The notes under the pieces were generated by a model, which saw only the letters and a list, made by a program, of their open reading frames with translations, ran no database searches and was not told where the DNA came from. From contig NW_012236524.1 in NCBI RefSeq assembly GCF_000787575.1, forward strand, positions 558,001 to 622,000: a DNA stretch of 64,000 nucleotides, read 5' to 3'. The position numbers were made by a program, and so were the translations under genes. Below, one piece after another: positions 9,866 to 20,287 of the stretch (positions are counted from its first letter, which is position 1; each line of letters starts with the position of its first letter). This DNA comes from Acytostelium subglobosum LB1. Lineage: Eukaryota; Evosea; Eumycetozoa; Acytosteliales; Acytosteliaceae.

Positions 9866-11863
9866 ATGATGGTGACTACCAATCTGAACAATATATCATT
9901 ATTGTTATTAGTTCGCATTGCCTCGTTATTGGATGCAGTGGATAATGTGTGCATGTTGCTGACATGTACTAATCTGTTCAATCTCAGACGATCACTTATC
10001 AACTCGATTCCATTCATGTTGGGTCCGCTTCGTAAAGTTAACGCTATTGGAGATGCATATGTTCGATGTAATGATGTATTTGGTGACTCTACTCATCTAC
10101 GCTTTTGGTGGAAACGATCATTGTCTCCCATCACACTCGGTGCTGGCGGAGATGATGACGAACACGCATTACCACAACTAAAGGGTCTTTACAACCAAAC
10201 ACTCTGTATGTATCGATGGACTCAATCAATCAATCATTGGAATCATTCCAATCACCACTCTTCGATCAATCAATGGATCTATTCCAATCATTTACTTACA
10301 CACTTTCCATCTCAAGGCATCGACGATCATGATCCTCACCCAACATCGTACGTAGGCATTACCAAGCTCAGGTACAAACACACATCACTAGAACCGATCG
10401 AGTTGTTCAATACTACCTCATCACTCCGCAATCTGAGGGTTGGCTACAACATGCACCTTCAACAACTCATAGATTGCCCTCCTGTACTCCAAAACAAAGT
10501 TCTCAGTTTGGACTACCTGCAGCCGCTGACCTCACTCACCAAGCTTGGGTTGGATTTCTTTAGAGCGCACTTGGTACCATCGCTCATCCCATCGAGTGTG
10601 ACCAGGCTATCTCTTAAGTTTTGTCCGATCGCTGTTGGCTCGATTCCCTCTTCCGTGACCAATCTGTCGGTCTTGCAATTGGATCATCCGATGGCTGTTG
10701 GAATGTTCCCTGCGTCGTTGACCAAGTTGACACTGACACGATTCTTTAAACACTTCACACCGGGCATCATCCCATCCTCGGTCACACATCTCTCATTCCT
10801 TGGTGAGGACGCAGCCTCTGGGGATGCCGGACAATCATCCTCGTTCGAACTTGGCAGCCTGCCCTCTGGACTCCACTCCCTCGAACTCTTCTACTCTCAG
10901 CCATTCCAACGCGACATCCTGCCAAGCTCACTCAAACATCTTCGTATCGTCCTTCCCACCCATAAGTTTGTGAATTCAGTCGGTATTCAGCCTCTGGCAG
11001 AGGAGGACTCACTGGTGCCCACCTGGTTCCTACCCCCATCACTTAAGAGTCTGTCTCTGCTCCACTTCCATTCATTCACACCGCCCAAGATTCAGCCTGG
11101 CGTCATCCCGCAAACAGTGACTTCATTGGAGTGTGCGATGAATGTGTGTGATCAAGAGGTCATGCCAACCGGTCTGCGACACCTTGACTATGTCCTCAAC
11201 CTCTCACAGACGATGCATTGCCAACTCTCGCTGATGACCTCCCTTCAATCACTCTCGCTGTCCAACTTGACAACAGACTTTAAGGTTCTGCCTGGATCAC
11301 TGCCGCCATCACTCACATCACTGAGGCTCATATTCTCACCGTTTCTCAATGTTTGGAATATGTCTGCTAGATTGGCCAACGACTCTCTGTACAACTTACC
11401 TCATACAGTAACTAGCCTGGACATGAACCCACCTTCTCTTCCAGTTGGACTGATCCCCAATTCGGTCACCAAACTCACACTGCATACTCATGCGCCGCTT
11501 CAATCTGGAGTGTTGCCAAGCTCATTGACATCTTTGGAAGTATTGTCAGGGACATGCAAAGATCCTTTGTCAATTGATCATCTGCCTGCGTCACTGACTG
11601 AACTTGCGGTTCATGATGTATGCAGGCTTCAGTTAACAGGGACGCCATACTCATCACTGATCAGAAATGTCAGGATAATGAATGAACCTCCTACCATGCC
11701 AAAGCAGGTGACTCAAGTGTTTGCCGTTGGAACAAACATCGAGTATCACTACATCGAACAACTCACCAAAGTGTCCCTGTTCTTCAGAATCATCGATCAA
11801 TCAAGTGTACTCATTCAGTCACCAAACAAGGTTGGTGGATTCCTCGATAGATCGAGCCAATGA
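9866..11863 (+). CDS. F-box/FNIP-repeat protein (copy 2)
   Basis: Single-exon 665-residue protein. The N-terminus 'LLLLVRIASLLDAVDNVCML' followed by 'LTCTNLFNLRRSL' is an F-box-like start matching its upstream neighbour in layout. Many degenerate FNIP/LRR units follow with the core 'PxSVTxLSL', for instance 'LIPSSVTRLSLKF', 'GIIPSSVTHLSFLG' and 'GLIPNSVTKLTLHT'. Compared with the neighbour the FN.P half of the repeat is mostly lost and the 'PSSVT/PSSLT' half kept, so the copies have diverged strongly. The ATG at 9866 precedes the F-box with no upstream in-frame alternative. Probably a ubiquitin-ligase adaptor or scaffold, by family only. Confidence 0.87.
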   Translation: MMVTTNLNNISLLLLVRIASLLDAVDNVCMLLTCTNLFNLRRSLINSIPFMLGPLRKVNAIGDAYVRCNDVFGDSTHLRFWWKRSLSPITLGAGGDDDEHALPQLKGLYNQTLCMYRWTQSINHWNHSNHHSSINQWIYSNHLLTHFPSQGIDDHDPHPTSYVGITKLRYKHTSLEPIELFNTTSSLRNLRVGYNMHLQQLIDCPPVLQNKVLSLDYLQPLTSLTKLGLDFFRAHLVPSLIPSSVTRLSLKFCPIAVGSIPSSVTNLSVLQLDHPMAVGMFPASLTKLTLTRFFKHFTPGIIPSSVTHLSFLGEDAASGDAGQSSSFELGSLPSGLHSLELFYSQPFQRDILPSSLKHLRIVLPTHKFVNSVGIQPLAEEDSLVPTWFLPPSLKSLSLLHFHSFTPPKIQPGVIPQTVTSLECAMNVCDQEVMPTGLRHLDYVLNLSQTMHCQLSLMTSLQSLSLSNLTTDFKVLPGSLPPSLTSLRLIFSPFLNVWNMSARLANDSLYNLPHTVTSLDMNPPSLPVGLIPNSVTKLTLHTHAPLQSGVLPSSLTSLEVLSGTCKDPLSIDHLPASLTELAVHDVCRLQLTGTPYSSLIRNVRIMNEPPTMPKQVTQVFAVGTNIEYHYIEQLTKVSLFFRIIDQSSVLIQSPNKVGGFLDRSSQ

Positions 11864-11967
11864 CAGGCCAACAAACTAAACATGTGACATAATAATATGG
11901 GCATCATTTGGACCTGGACTTGGTAGTTTGGTCAATTTATTCGATGTCCAGGACTTCTGGAAGAACA

Positions 11968-13612
11968 CTAAAGCTTGTCAACACGCTTCAACTTGTAGGG
12001 GGTTGGGACTTCACTCATGGTGTAGTATGAGTTACCAGTGGGGTCGTAGTCGATGGACTCACCTTGGGTCTCAACAGTGTCGGTCAAGGTGACTGGTGCA
12101 GCAGAGAAGGCTGTCTCAAAGGCTGCTCCAGCAGCGGCGCGGAACTCGTACACGCGGTGGTATGTGCGGAATAGGACGCGGTTGCCACATGGGTGGATTG
12201 CGGCAGCGGTGACCTGTGAGTCAGTGTAGTCAGAGGTCATTGGCAACTGAATGGTGGCCACAAGGGTCAGTGTGGACATGGTACCAGGGGCGGGCAATGG
12301 GTTGGGGAACTTGAAGACGCGGCTGATACCGGCGGTGAATGCCTTGGTCATGACGTAGATGTCGCCAGTGACGGGGTGGACTGCGAGGGACTCACAATCA
12401 TAGGTGGCTGCACCAGGGTAGACATATGGGAACTGCTCAGCAGCCAGAGTACCACTGGTCAAACCTCCAGCAATGTTTGGCTCAGTCATACGGTAGACAG
12501 CGTACGATGTACGCTTGGGTGTTGGCGAGCTTCCAGTGTCTCCGGCGTAGATACACTTGCCGGCGGGACATGGGCCACAGGCGATGTCCTCCCAGTCGAG
12601 TGGGGTCATGTTGGAGACTGTGAAGGAGCCGAGTGTAGCTCCGGTCGAGGTGCTAATGGCGATCAAAGCGGTAGTGTCCTCGTTGTGTATGTAGGCCACG
12701 CCTGGGTTGAGTCTACTGGTGGCGATACCACTGGGCTCGATGAGTCCTGGTGCAGCGACATTGCCAACAACGACGACTGTGGATGAGTATGTGTCGGCGA
12801 CGGTGCAGACTTGGACGACTGCAGGGGTGAGTGCGACGACCTGAGCAATGTTGGTCTGATTGAATGGGGACACTCCGTTGGCGGCAGTCTGTAGGCCTGG
12901 GGTGGCAAGGATCTTGGTGGCAGCATCAAAAATGATTCCAGTCGACGATGACACCAAACATGTGTCAAACAACTCGGTGTAGCCAGTGGGCTCAGTGATG
13001 GCGTTGGGACATGCGGCGCCAGTCCAGACCTGGTCACCAAACCAGAGGGCCATGGTATCGGCAACAGTGGTCGACAGTGCTGGGGTGTTGAAGTTGTAGC
13101 TGTTGCCATTCTTCTGGCCGCTGTGGGCGTTGATGGGGTTGGCAGCGTCGGCACCGATGACAGAGACGATGCTTCCGGCAATGTAGCTGGCAAGATCAAT
13201 TGTGAATGTGTAGCTGGCTGGCTCAGAGATGGTGGCCACGCGATAGTACATCCAGGACTTAATAGCAGAGGTGGTTTGGTCGGAGCGAATCAGGGACCAG
13301 CCAGTTGGAGGGGTCATGACAGCAGCAACATTGTTACGGTTGCTCAGATGTGCAATCAACACGTCACCAGCAATGGTACCAGTTGGCTTCACAATAGTCA
13401 GTGATGTCAAGGCTTTGCCACTTGCAGAGGCATAAGCACGTGTCTGGAGTGCTGCCTATCATCATTAGTGTCAAAGAGTGTGTGAGTATTATTGGAATCA
13501 TTCCGGTTGGGTGTGTGAGTGTGTGAGTGTGATTGATTGTCCGACTTACATTTGCAAGACTAAGACAAGCCAAGAAGGCCAAGAGCATGAATACTATTTG
13601 TATCTTTTGCAT
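11968..13612 (-). CDS. Secreted protein with bacterial-like adhesin-type and beta-propeller-like modules
   Basis: Two exons: 13612 to about 13550 encodes a clear signal peptide ('MQKIQIVFMLLAFLACLSLA'), then a short intron, then about 13455-11968. The first mature module (about 170 residues) contains 'AGDVLIAHLSNRNNVAAVM' and 'TPPTGWSLIRSD', a pattern found in bacterial surface and phage-associated proteins ('GDLLLA..., PPxGWTLV'). The second module has 'EPSGIATSRLNPGVAYIHNE' and 'PLDWEDIACGP', typical of bacterial secreted beta-propeller proteins ('SGLAxSRxNPGxxWxHND ... DWEDIA'), with later 'DCESLAVHPVTGDIYV' blades. The substrate is unknown. GC is high, with no low-complexity runs, unlike many neighbours. 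A bacterial origin followed by gain of a signal peptide and intron is my inference. Confidence 0.85.
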
Positions 13613-14110
13613 GATTGTTTGAATGATTGATTGAATGATTGAATGAGTGAATGTTAAGACCAATCGGTGTGTCTTATCAGTTCCTGACCCGCGTCTATGT
13701 CAAACTAGGTTGACCGACAAGACATACGCGTCCATCCATTCATCGGATGGCACCGAACACCTTGTGGTAGGGCGAGTCTCCACTTCTTTATGGGCTCGTT
13801 ATGATTGTGTTTGTGTCTTTATGATTGTAAGTTGGTTGATCGAATGTGCCTCTGTGGACGTCTGTTCAAGGCATTTGATCACGAACTGAATGCGCGTTCA
13901 CCTTGAAATTATTATAATATCTTCGGTTTTACTAATAATAGAAACGACAGAAGATTAAAATATCTCCTTCTACCCAATAAATGTCACGTCGTTCCATTTC
14001 TCAAATACGAAGTGATCTCACAATGTCAATGCGGATAGACTATCTTTGAGGGATACATACATACATAGGTTTATTCATTCAATCATTCATAGACGGACAC
14101 TATTTCTACT
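13613..14110. other. Spacer without a recognised gene
   Basis: Spacer between the secreted-protein gene start and the DUF4419 copy 2 end. It is GATT/GAAT-rich at the left and otherwise AT-rich. No coding signal is seen. Confidence 0.6.
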
Positions 14111-15202
14111 TTACACTGTAGCAGGTTGATCCTTGACCAAGATACACCAATCCAATTGAGGCACAATGGTTGTGTTGTCATTGATCAACTTTGATACCAA
14201 GTGTCCTGCATAGATCTCGGTGTCGTACATGGTGCCATTGTCATCAATCTTGAGTGGACATGATACATAGCCCTTTGGTATGTCCGATGTGTCTACGAGT
14301 GGCCACTCTGACTTAATCTCCTGGTTCCAAAATTGTACTTTCTTCATATCACCTTGCCACTTGCCCTCGTCGTTGAACACCATGAACACGCCAATCCAGC
14401 CAGAGACCCAGGTTGGGCCTGATCCACCGCCAACGTAGTTTGCAATCTGGTTCCACCACTTGGTGTCGGGCTTGCCATTGGCCGACTTGATCATGTTGTC
14501 TAGTACAGGCAACAACATGTCGACCCACTTCTTCATGTGGCGCTCCTTGCCGTCAAACTCGACGAACCTTTCCACTCGCTGTCTCACTTGTGTCCAGTCC
14601 TCGACTGTGCCCATGATGGTGACCTTGGGCAAGCCACAGCATAGTGAGAACTTGTAGTCAAAGTACTTCTTTAGCGTGGCCATCAGGGCAAAGGCGCCAA
14701 CAACACGGTCAGTGTTGGAGGTAGTTGTGAACGATGGCAACACCCAATCGCGAACTGATGGATCCTTGATGTTGGCTGCGATCTGGTCGGTCATCATCAT
14801 GGCCAAATGTTCATAGGGTGCAGTGTGTAGAGTGCCACCCGACTTCACCTCCAGCTCCTTCTTGCCATCGTGTGCGACGAACTTGGTGCGCAGGGTCTCG
14901 GCGTTGGCATTGACATAGAATGAGAACTGTGTGATCAAAGCCAACCAGATATCGTCTGGACGGATAACAAGATGCATATGTTGATTATATGCCAATATTG
15001 CTGAATGGATGAATGCATGGTCTCCAATATGCACGATGGATGGCGAGTCCTTCTCCACACTTGAGCGAGCAACCTTTGAATATGTCTTATCCAAAGCTTT
15101 ATAATCAAACTTTGTCAAAGGTCTTGATGGAGCAGTCTCCTTCACCTTACTATCCACCACAAAGGTGAATGACTTTGCTGGTTTACTCTCGTCTCTATTC
15201 AT
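14111..15202 (-). CDS. DUF4419 family protein (copy 2)
   Basis: Single-exon 363-residue paralogue of the gene at 1055-2161. The same blocks appear in the same order: 'FTFVVDSKVKETAP', 'AYNQHMHLVIRPDDIWLAL', 'TQFSFYVNANAETLRTKFV', 'CGLPKVTIMGTVEDWTQVR', 'YAGHLVSKLIND' and 'VPQLDWCILVKDQ'. In the first 70 residues the two copies resemble each other only at 'FVVDS.VKET', so the N-terminus diverges fastest. The frame is intact. DUF4419 proteins have no established biochemical role. The upstream side carries a GTTT tetranucleotide run just before the ATG. Confidence 0.9.
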   Translation of the reverse strand: MNRDESKPAKSFTFVVDSKVKETAPSRPLTKFDYKALDKTYSKVARSSVEKDSPSIVHIGDHAFIHSAILAYNQHMHLVIRPDDIWLALITQFSFYVNANAETLRTKFVAHDGKKELEVKSGGTLHTAPYEHLAMMMTDQIAANIKDPSVRDWVLPSFTTTSNTDRVVGAFALMATLKKYFDYKFSLCCGLPKVTIMGTVEDWTQVRQRVERFVEFDGKERHMKKWVDMLLPVLDNMIKSANGKPDTKWWNQIANYVGGGSGPTWVSGWIGVFMVFNDEGKWQGDMKKVQFWNQEIKSEWPLVDTSDIPKGYVSCPLKIDDNGTMYDTEIYAGHLVSKLINDNTTIVPQLDWCILVKDQPATV

Positions 15203-15432
15203 TATTATTTGTTTGTTTGTTTGTTTGTTGGATAATTATTGAATTGAAGAATGAGGAACAAATACTCAATCTTAACTTTTTTGTGAAAGGTCAAATATCA
15301 TCTCCTTTCTAAAAATGGAAAATGGGATGAAAGATTCCATGATCGCCGATTCAAGGAATGGTCCTTGACTTGTGGAAATAAGATTGTTCAGTGATTGATA
15401 TAATATTACAAGCTAATTGAATTTGCATTTCA

Positions 15433-16572
15433 TTATGATCCTGTAAAGAATGATACGATGGATTTGAGTGATAGCTTTGAGGTACGGTTGGCAACAAGTG
15501 CCAGAATGGTCAGTGGCGCAGCTATTAATGCCAGGTAGGTAAGTGTTGTTTTGGTGACAATCTGATTCTTATTCCTGTTGTTGTTGTTGTTGAGGTTGGG
15601 GTTGTTGTTTTTGTTAATGCCAGTGCCACTACCATCACCAGTAGCATCTTCATCCTGTCGAATTATCTCCTCGGTGATAGGTGGAGACTTGGACTTTAGT
15701 TGCTCGAGAAGATGGCTGAGATTGCTGTGAAGGTCGACGTTGTCTCGGTCCAACTCCAGCCCGCGGTAGAACAACTCCTTTGCCTCGTCCAGTCGGTTCA
15801 GTGCCACCAGTGCCATGCCCATGCGAAGATATCCCTTGACCCATGTGCTGCGAAGACGTAGCGAGGCAACAGCATCCGCCAGAGACTGCTCATACATCCT
15901 GAGCTTATAGTAGGCCGCTGAACGATTGGTGTAGACCATGTGTGATGGCCTAAAGTCGATGGACTTTGAGTACTTCTCGATGGCCTTGCTGTAGAACTCA
16001 CGCTTGAACAACTCGTTGCCCTCATTCTTGTAGGCGTTGGCCAGCTCGTCAGAGTCGAGAACATTTGGATCAGAGTCGGATGATGCGTCTGACTCATCCA
16101 CATAGTCGGCATCATCGTCAATGTCGTCCTCCCTCAGTCTGTAGGACGGTGTCGCGCGCTGTGACTTTGGTGCAGTGATCGTGGTCGAGGTTGTCGAGGT
16201 CGTTGAATGTCCTCCATTAGCTTGCATGCTGATACCAGCATGCTGGTTGTTGTTACTGCCATTCAATTTTTGACGACTGTTGTCACCAATTAACCTTTCC
16301 TCCTCTTGTCGTTTTTGTTGTTGTGATGTTGTTGTTGGATTATGTTGTTGCCGTTGTTTTAACAACTTTTGTCGTTTTTGATGTTTAAAGTCATTCTGAT
16401 CGGCAATATTAATCATATGTGTATTGTATGCTCTATTTAAATTGTTGTCAATATGGTTGCCATTGCCATTTCCATTTCCATTTCCATTGGTGGTGTGATG
16501 GCCATTGCCATTGCTATGACCATTGCTGTGAAGGTGCTGCTGACTATTTATATGTACATCTGTCTCCATCAT
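15433..16572 (-). CDS. Tail-anchored TPR protein
   Basis: Single-exon 379-residue protein. The first 130 residues are low complexity (His/Asn/Gly, then Gln/Lys, then Ser/Thr), followed by an acidic stretch. Three TPR motifs follow: 'ANAYKNEGNELFKREFYSKA', 'VYTNRSAAYYKLRMYEQSLA' and 'GYLRMGMALVALNRLDEAKE'. After a polar linker, a single hydrophobic segment ('LTYLALIAAPLTILALVA') and about 20 basic/polar residues end the protein, which fits a C-terminal tail anchor in the ER or mitochondrial outer membrane. The TPR trio resembles Hsp70/Hsp90-binding co-chaperones (SGT, TOM70, FKBP38 type). A chaperone-docking role is inferred, not shown. Start at 16572; a second Met follows directly. Confidence 0.82.
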   Translation of the reverse strand: MMETDVHINSQQHLHSNGHSNGNGHHTTNGNGNGNGNGNHIDNNLNRAYNTHMINIADQNDFKHQKRQKLLKQRQQHNPTTTSQQQKRQEEERLIGDNSRQKLNGSNNNQHAGISMQANGGHSTTSTTSTTITAPKSQRATPSYRLREDDIDDDADYVDESDASSDSDPNVLDSDELANAYKNEGNELFKREFYSKAIEKYSKSIDFRPSHMVYTNRSAAYYKLRMYEQSLADAVASLRLRSTWVKGYLRMGMALVALNRLDEAKELFYRGLELDRDNVDLHSNLSHLLEQLKSKSPPITEEIIRQDEDATGDGSGTGINKNNNPNLNNNNNRNKNQIVTKTTLTYLALIAAPLTILALVANRTSKLSLKSIVSFFTGS

Positions 16573-17105
16573 GCTTATATGATTGTGATTTAACGTATGA
16601 TATATTCCTATATCATCAATGACAACAATAACATTAATAATACTATTACGATTAAATGTATGTATGTATGTATTACTATTATCTATATGATATAAATGAT
16701 AATGATTGTTAGAGAGTGACTAACGATTGTGTGTGTGTTGTGATGATTGAGTTGTGTTGAGATGGGACAGTGAGTGAGTGAATGAATGAATGTAATGGAG
16801 GGTATCTGTCTGTGTGGATGAATGAGTGAGAGAGGGCGACTAAAGATTTCGCGTGTGAATACAAGTTGTATGTTCGTGTGTGTGTCTATGTACAGAGATA
16901 ATATATTTGTTTGATTGATTGAAAGAATGAATAGGGTCAATCTTATGATTGACAGGAGGATCGTTGAGGTATGATTTTTTAATTAAAAGTTTAATAACCC
17001 ATCTTTGGCCCAAATTTCAATGGGAACTAGATTGACATCATCATTGCATGCAATTCAGTTGAAATGAACGACTGATTGACTGGACCAGATATGACCTTGC
17101 TCGCT
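16573..17105. other. Spacer without a recognised gene
   Basis: About 530 bp upstream of the TPR gene, with GTGTGTG and GAATGAAT repeats. The largest frame (85 residues, minus) is simple-sequence and is not taken as a gene. Confidence 0.6.
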
Positions 17106-17669
17106 CTACTGTTGGATAGGAATGGGTGGGGCCTTGATGGTGCGTCTAACGTTTCCATGTTCATCCAGTCTGTAGAAGTTGCTCTCATTCATTATCTATT
17201 GTCAACGAATCAATCATAATGATCGATTATTAGTATGTAAGGAAGATATTACTAGTAACGCACAATGGCTTGGGATGGATATAGTTACCTTTTTGTTGAA
17301 CTGCTTAGTTATGATCTTCTCAGCCTTGACTAATTGCTGTGCGATAACAGCTGCTCTCAGACGATCCAGGGGGACGACCTCGGGACACTCGACTAGTGCC
17401 TTTTGGATCTCCTTCTTCCAGGCCAGACCCTTGATCCTCAACTTCTTCTTCTTATCCTTCTTCTTCTTGTCCTTCTTGTTCTTGTTTTTCTTCTTCTTTA
17501 CAACATTTGGATCCTTTGTCATTGTGCTTGCCGCAGCAGCTTTCTTTGTCTCTTTGATTTCCAACTTCTCAATCTTCTTGGCAACCTTTTTCTCTACTTC
17601 CTTATCATAGGCACCAACAGCAGTGGCATCCTTGGCACTTATACTTTGTTCTCCTTCCATTCCCAACAT
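17106..17669 (-). CDS. LYAR-type winged-helix protein
   Basis: Two exons. Exon 1 (17669 to about 17293) has an Ala/Lys-rich N-terminus and a strongly basic patch of Lys and Asn, then 'GLAWKKEIQKALVECPEVVP', 'LDRLRAAVIAQQL' and ends at 'KQFNKK'. Exon 2 (about 17196-17106) gives 'IMNESNFYRLDEHGNVRRTI' and a short Pro-rich end. This matches the C-terminal domain of LYAR nucleolar proteins ('WKxxIKxxLKxxPxxEIxxKKLRKxVLAQ ... FNKKI...F'). The two zinc fingers that define full-length LYAR are absent. The Lys-rich patch suggests nucleolar or nuclear location. It shares a 489-bp divergent promoter region with POT1. Role in ribosome biogenesis is a family-based guess. Confidence 0.72.
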
Positions 17670-17783
17670 AATATTTATATTTATATATAACTAATTTTAT
17701 TTATTTCTTTATTTGTTATTATTTGATTGTTGTATTATTTAATGTGAATGATGGTATGTTTGAAATTTCATGGATACAATTGC

Positions 17784-17784
<1 letters not shown>

Positions 17785-17812
<28 letters not shown>
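17785..17812. repeat. (CT)14 microsatellite
   Basis: Uninterrupted CT dinucleotide run in the divergent spacer between the LYAR-like gene (minus) and POT1 (plus). It may act as a promoter-proximal polypyrimidine element for either gene; that is inference. Confidence 0.95.
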
Positions 17813-17820
<8 letters not shown>

Positions 17821-18158
17821 CAATTGTCATTGAACACAAGTGAGTGTGAATTGTGAGAGCATAAAGAAGAAGCGTAACCCTCACATTGGCATATTCTGAC
17901 TTTGACCACAACACACACACAACTTCATTCATTCATTCACACACAACATCACCCAATTGTAATTCATTCAATACAATAGCAACCCACAAACAGACATACA
18001 GACAGACACCCTCTGATGATCATCAGAAGAGAGAGATTGAATACTTGTGCATACATACATATATACATATTCTTACACACAGGTCTAGAGGGTATACAAG
18101 CAAGGCCCCCTTATCACAAACACACTGTCTCGCAAGGAGGCATTCCAGCGACATTGCA

Positions 18159-19899
18159 ATGACAAACAATGCAGATAAGTTGACTACATCATTCGCCACT
18201 CTCAAAGAGCATGCCAACTTCAACGTATTGGCAAGAATAGACCATGTAGGACCAAAGTTAAAGGCAGACCGAGGTAGGTAGGTGTGATCATGCATGATAG
18301 ATTGATAGGGCGGGAGTGATGATGATAGTGATAGCTGACTGACACGTTCATTAGACTGGAATCTCAAGTTAACATTATGCGATGTTGATAAGTTGAGACA
18401 TATTACTGCGATATACTTTATGGATGAAAGATTGATGGAACATTTGGTGAAAGGGAATGTAATTAGGATCATTGGTTTGAAGACATCTGGAACGTCCAAT
18501 GGCAAACCATTGTCGCGTGTAAACTTCTATCGAACAGGCTTCACAGTGCACGTGTACAAGCCAGGCTCCGACCTGAACAAGCCCGTCCAGCTCAGCACAT
18601 ACGGCACGGGCAAAGACTACATACCAGACCCAAACCAACAGAGTCTTATTCAGAAGTTGTTTGGCTTGGGCAATGATTGTATCACAATGCAAAACATTGG
18701 ACAGGTGGCAGAGGGATCATGTGTCGACATGGTCGCGCGTATTGAGAGGAGGGACTATCGACAACATGGAGTTGGACAGATGCTCTCACTGACCATCTGG
18801 GATGGAACATTGGATCAATTCAATCAGACCAATGCACAACCAAACACAGTTGAAGTTCATGGCTGGGAGGATGACAACACAATCAAGTTCAAGAATGTTC
18901 CAAATGGCACATGGATACTATTCCAATCATTGCTGTAAGATAATGTCCATTATTGATCAATGGTGCACCTGCTAATCAATCAATCAATCAAACATTTGAA
19001 TTAGACTTAACAAATTCCATGCGACCAAAGAGGTAAAGTTTTGTGAAGGATCATCATTCGTTGTGCTACATCATGGTGATCCAAGAGTGGATGTCGCTGT
19101 AAGGTAAGAGCATGACTGGTCTGGTCAAAATTTGTCGTAGCCAATACATGTTTATCCTAACATTCATTCAATCCAATCTCATCCAGGAACTACTTGAATA
19201 AGATAAATGATCTTTCTGGATCAAAACAAAAGTGCACCATAGTACCGCCAATAACAGATATTGACTTGGTCGGTGTAAACATATCGACAATCGAAGATGT
19301 ACTACGTTACCAAAAGGTAAGTGAGCTGGAACCAATCCATCATTCAATCACTCACTCACTCAGTCCACCTCCCAACAGTGCCCACATTACTTTGTGATCA
19401 ATGTTAGACTGAAAGAGTATTACCCTGAAGCATCACGTATGTGGATCCAGTCATTCTGCCAAAACTGTCACTTGGTACTCCAGTCTCAAGATGGAGTATG
19501 CACAGAGTGTGCCTCCAATGAGTTTGTCCAATGGATATATTGTCTCAAGATACATGTCTATGATCATACCGGAGAACTTGAACTATATCTATCGATGGAT
19601 GAGGCTGTACGTATCATCTCCATCACATCCATCACATCCATCACATCCATAACATCCAGTGGATATCACTAACACATCATCCAATACAATATGTACAGAG
19701 ACAGTTCTTTGGACAAATGGATACTACACCGGATGAAGCACATGGTTCCCATAAGGTGGCCAATGATCTACTAAAGAGACTGGCCAGATGCAATGTACCA
19801 TTTGACTTGTGTGTTCGATCCTATCAACCAGAGGAGAAGAAGGGCACTGGCGATGTATACTATCAAGTATTCGCAACCTCACTAACCTTGGAGCGTTGA
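18159..19899 (+). CDS. pot1: POT1-like telomere end-binding protein
   Basis: Six exons by my reading: 18159-18273, 18355-18934, 19005-19103, 19187-19316, 19379-19606 and 19699-19899; all junctions are GT-AG and keep frame. The N-terminal half holds two OB folds: the first spans about residues 10-140 ('WNLKLTLCDVDKLRHITAIY', 'VKGNVIRIIGLKT'), and the second contains 'GQMLSLTIWDGT', close to the 'LTIWDGT' signature of POT1/TEBP telomere proteins. The C-terminal part has a zinc-ribbon-like 'FCQNCHLVLQSQDGVCTECA' inside another OB-like stretch ('YCLKIHVYDHTGELELYLS'). It is expected to bind single-stranded telomeric DNA and protect chromosome ends. An RPA1-like protein is the main alternative, but the length and the two leading OB folds favour POT1. 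Confidence 0.85.
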
Positions 19900-20287
19900 C
19901 CTCGAGGAACATGGGGAGGACATGCCATTCATTCATGGTGATGTGGCAGAAGAACGACCTTAGAAACACCTGGGAGAGATGACCATTGCAATTCAGGATA
20001 AAGTTGGTGCGAAATTAAATTAATTCAAAAAAATTGTTGATTGGGCACCCTTTTGCCCTCAAAAACCCCTTCCAAACACACCGAGACAACAAAACGGGGC
20101 AGGACCACGCAGTCGGGAGGTTGGATCAAGTTCGTTTGAAACAATATTCATTGTATCAATCTCACTAACATACGAACATACTTATAATTATAATATATAT
20201 ATATCACACCAAGGTAGTTAGTGTACTTTGATTGATCTGGATATCAGTTGATCACGCTCACACACACTCACACGCACAATCACAATC
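19900..20287. other. Spacer, POT1 3' end to GPC1
   Basis: AT-rich spacer of 388 bp with an A-run and (AT)n tract; probable POT1 3' end and GPC1 promoter. No gene is seen. Confidence 0.6.

Noticed and set aside
12663-13199. 178-residue frame in the secreted-protein gene
   Set aside because: Alternate frame of a Thr/Ala-rich gene, yielding a Pro/Ser-rich nonsense composition.
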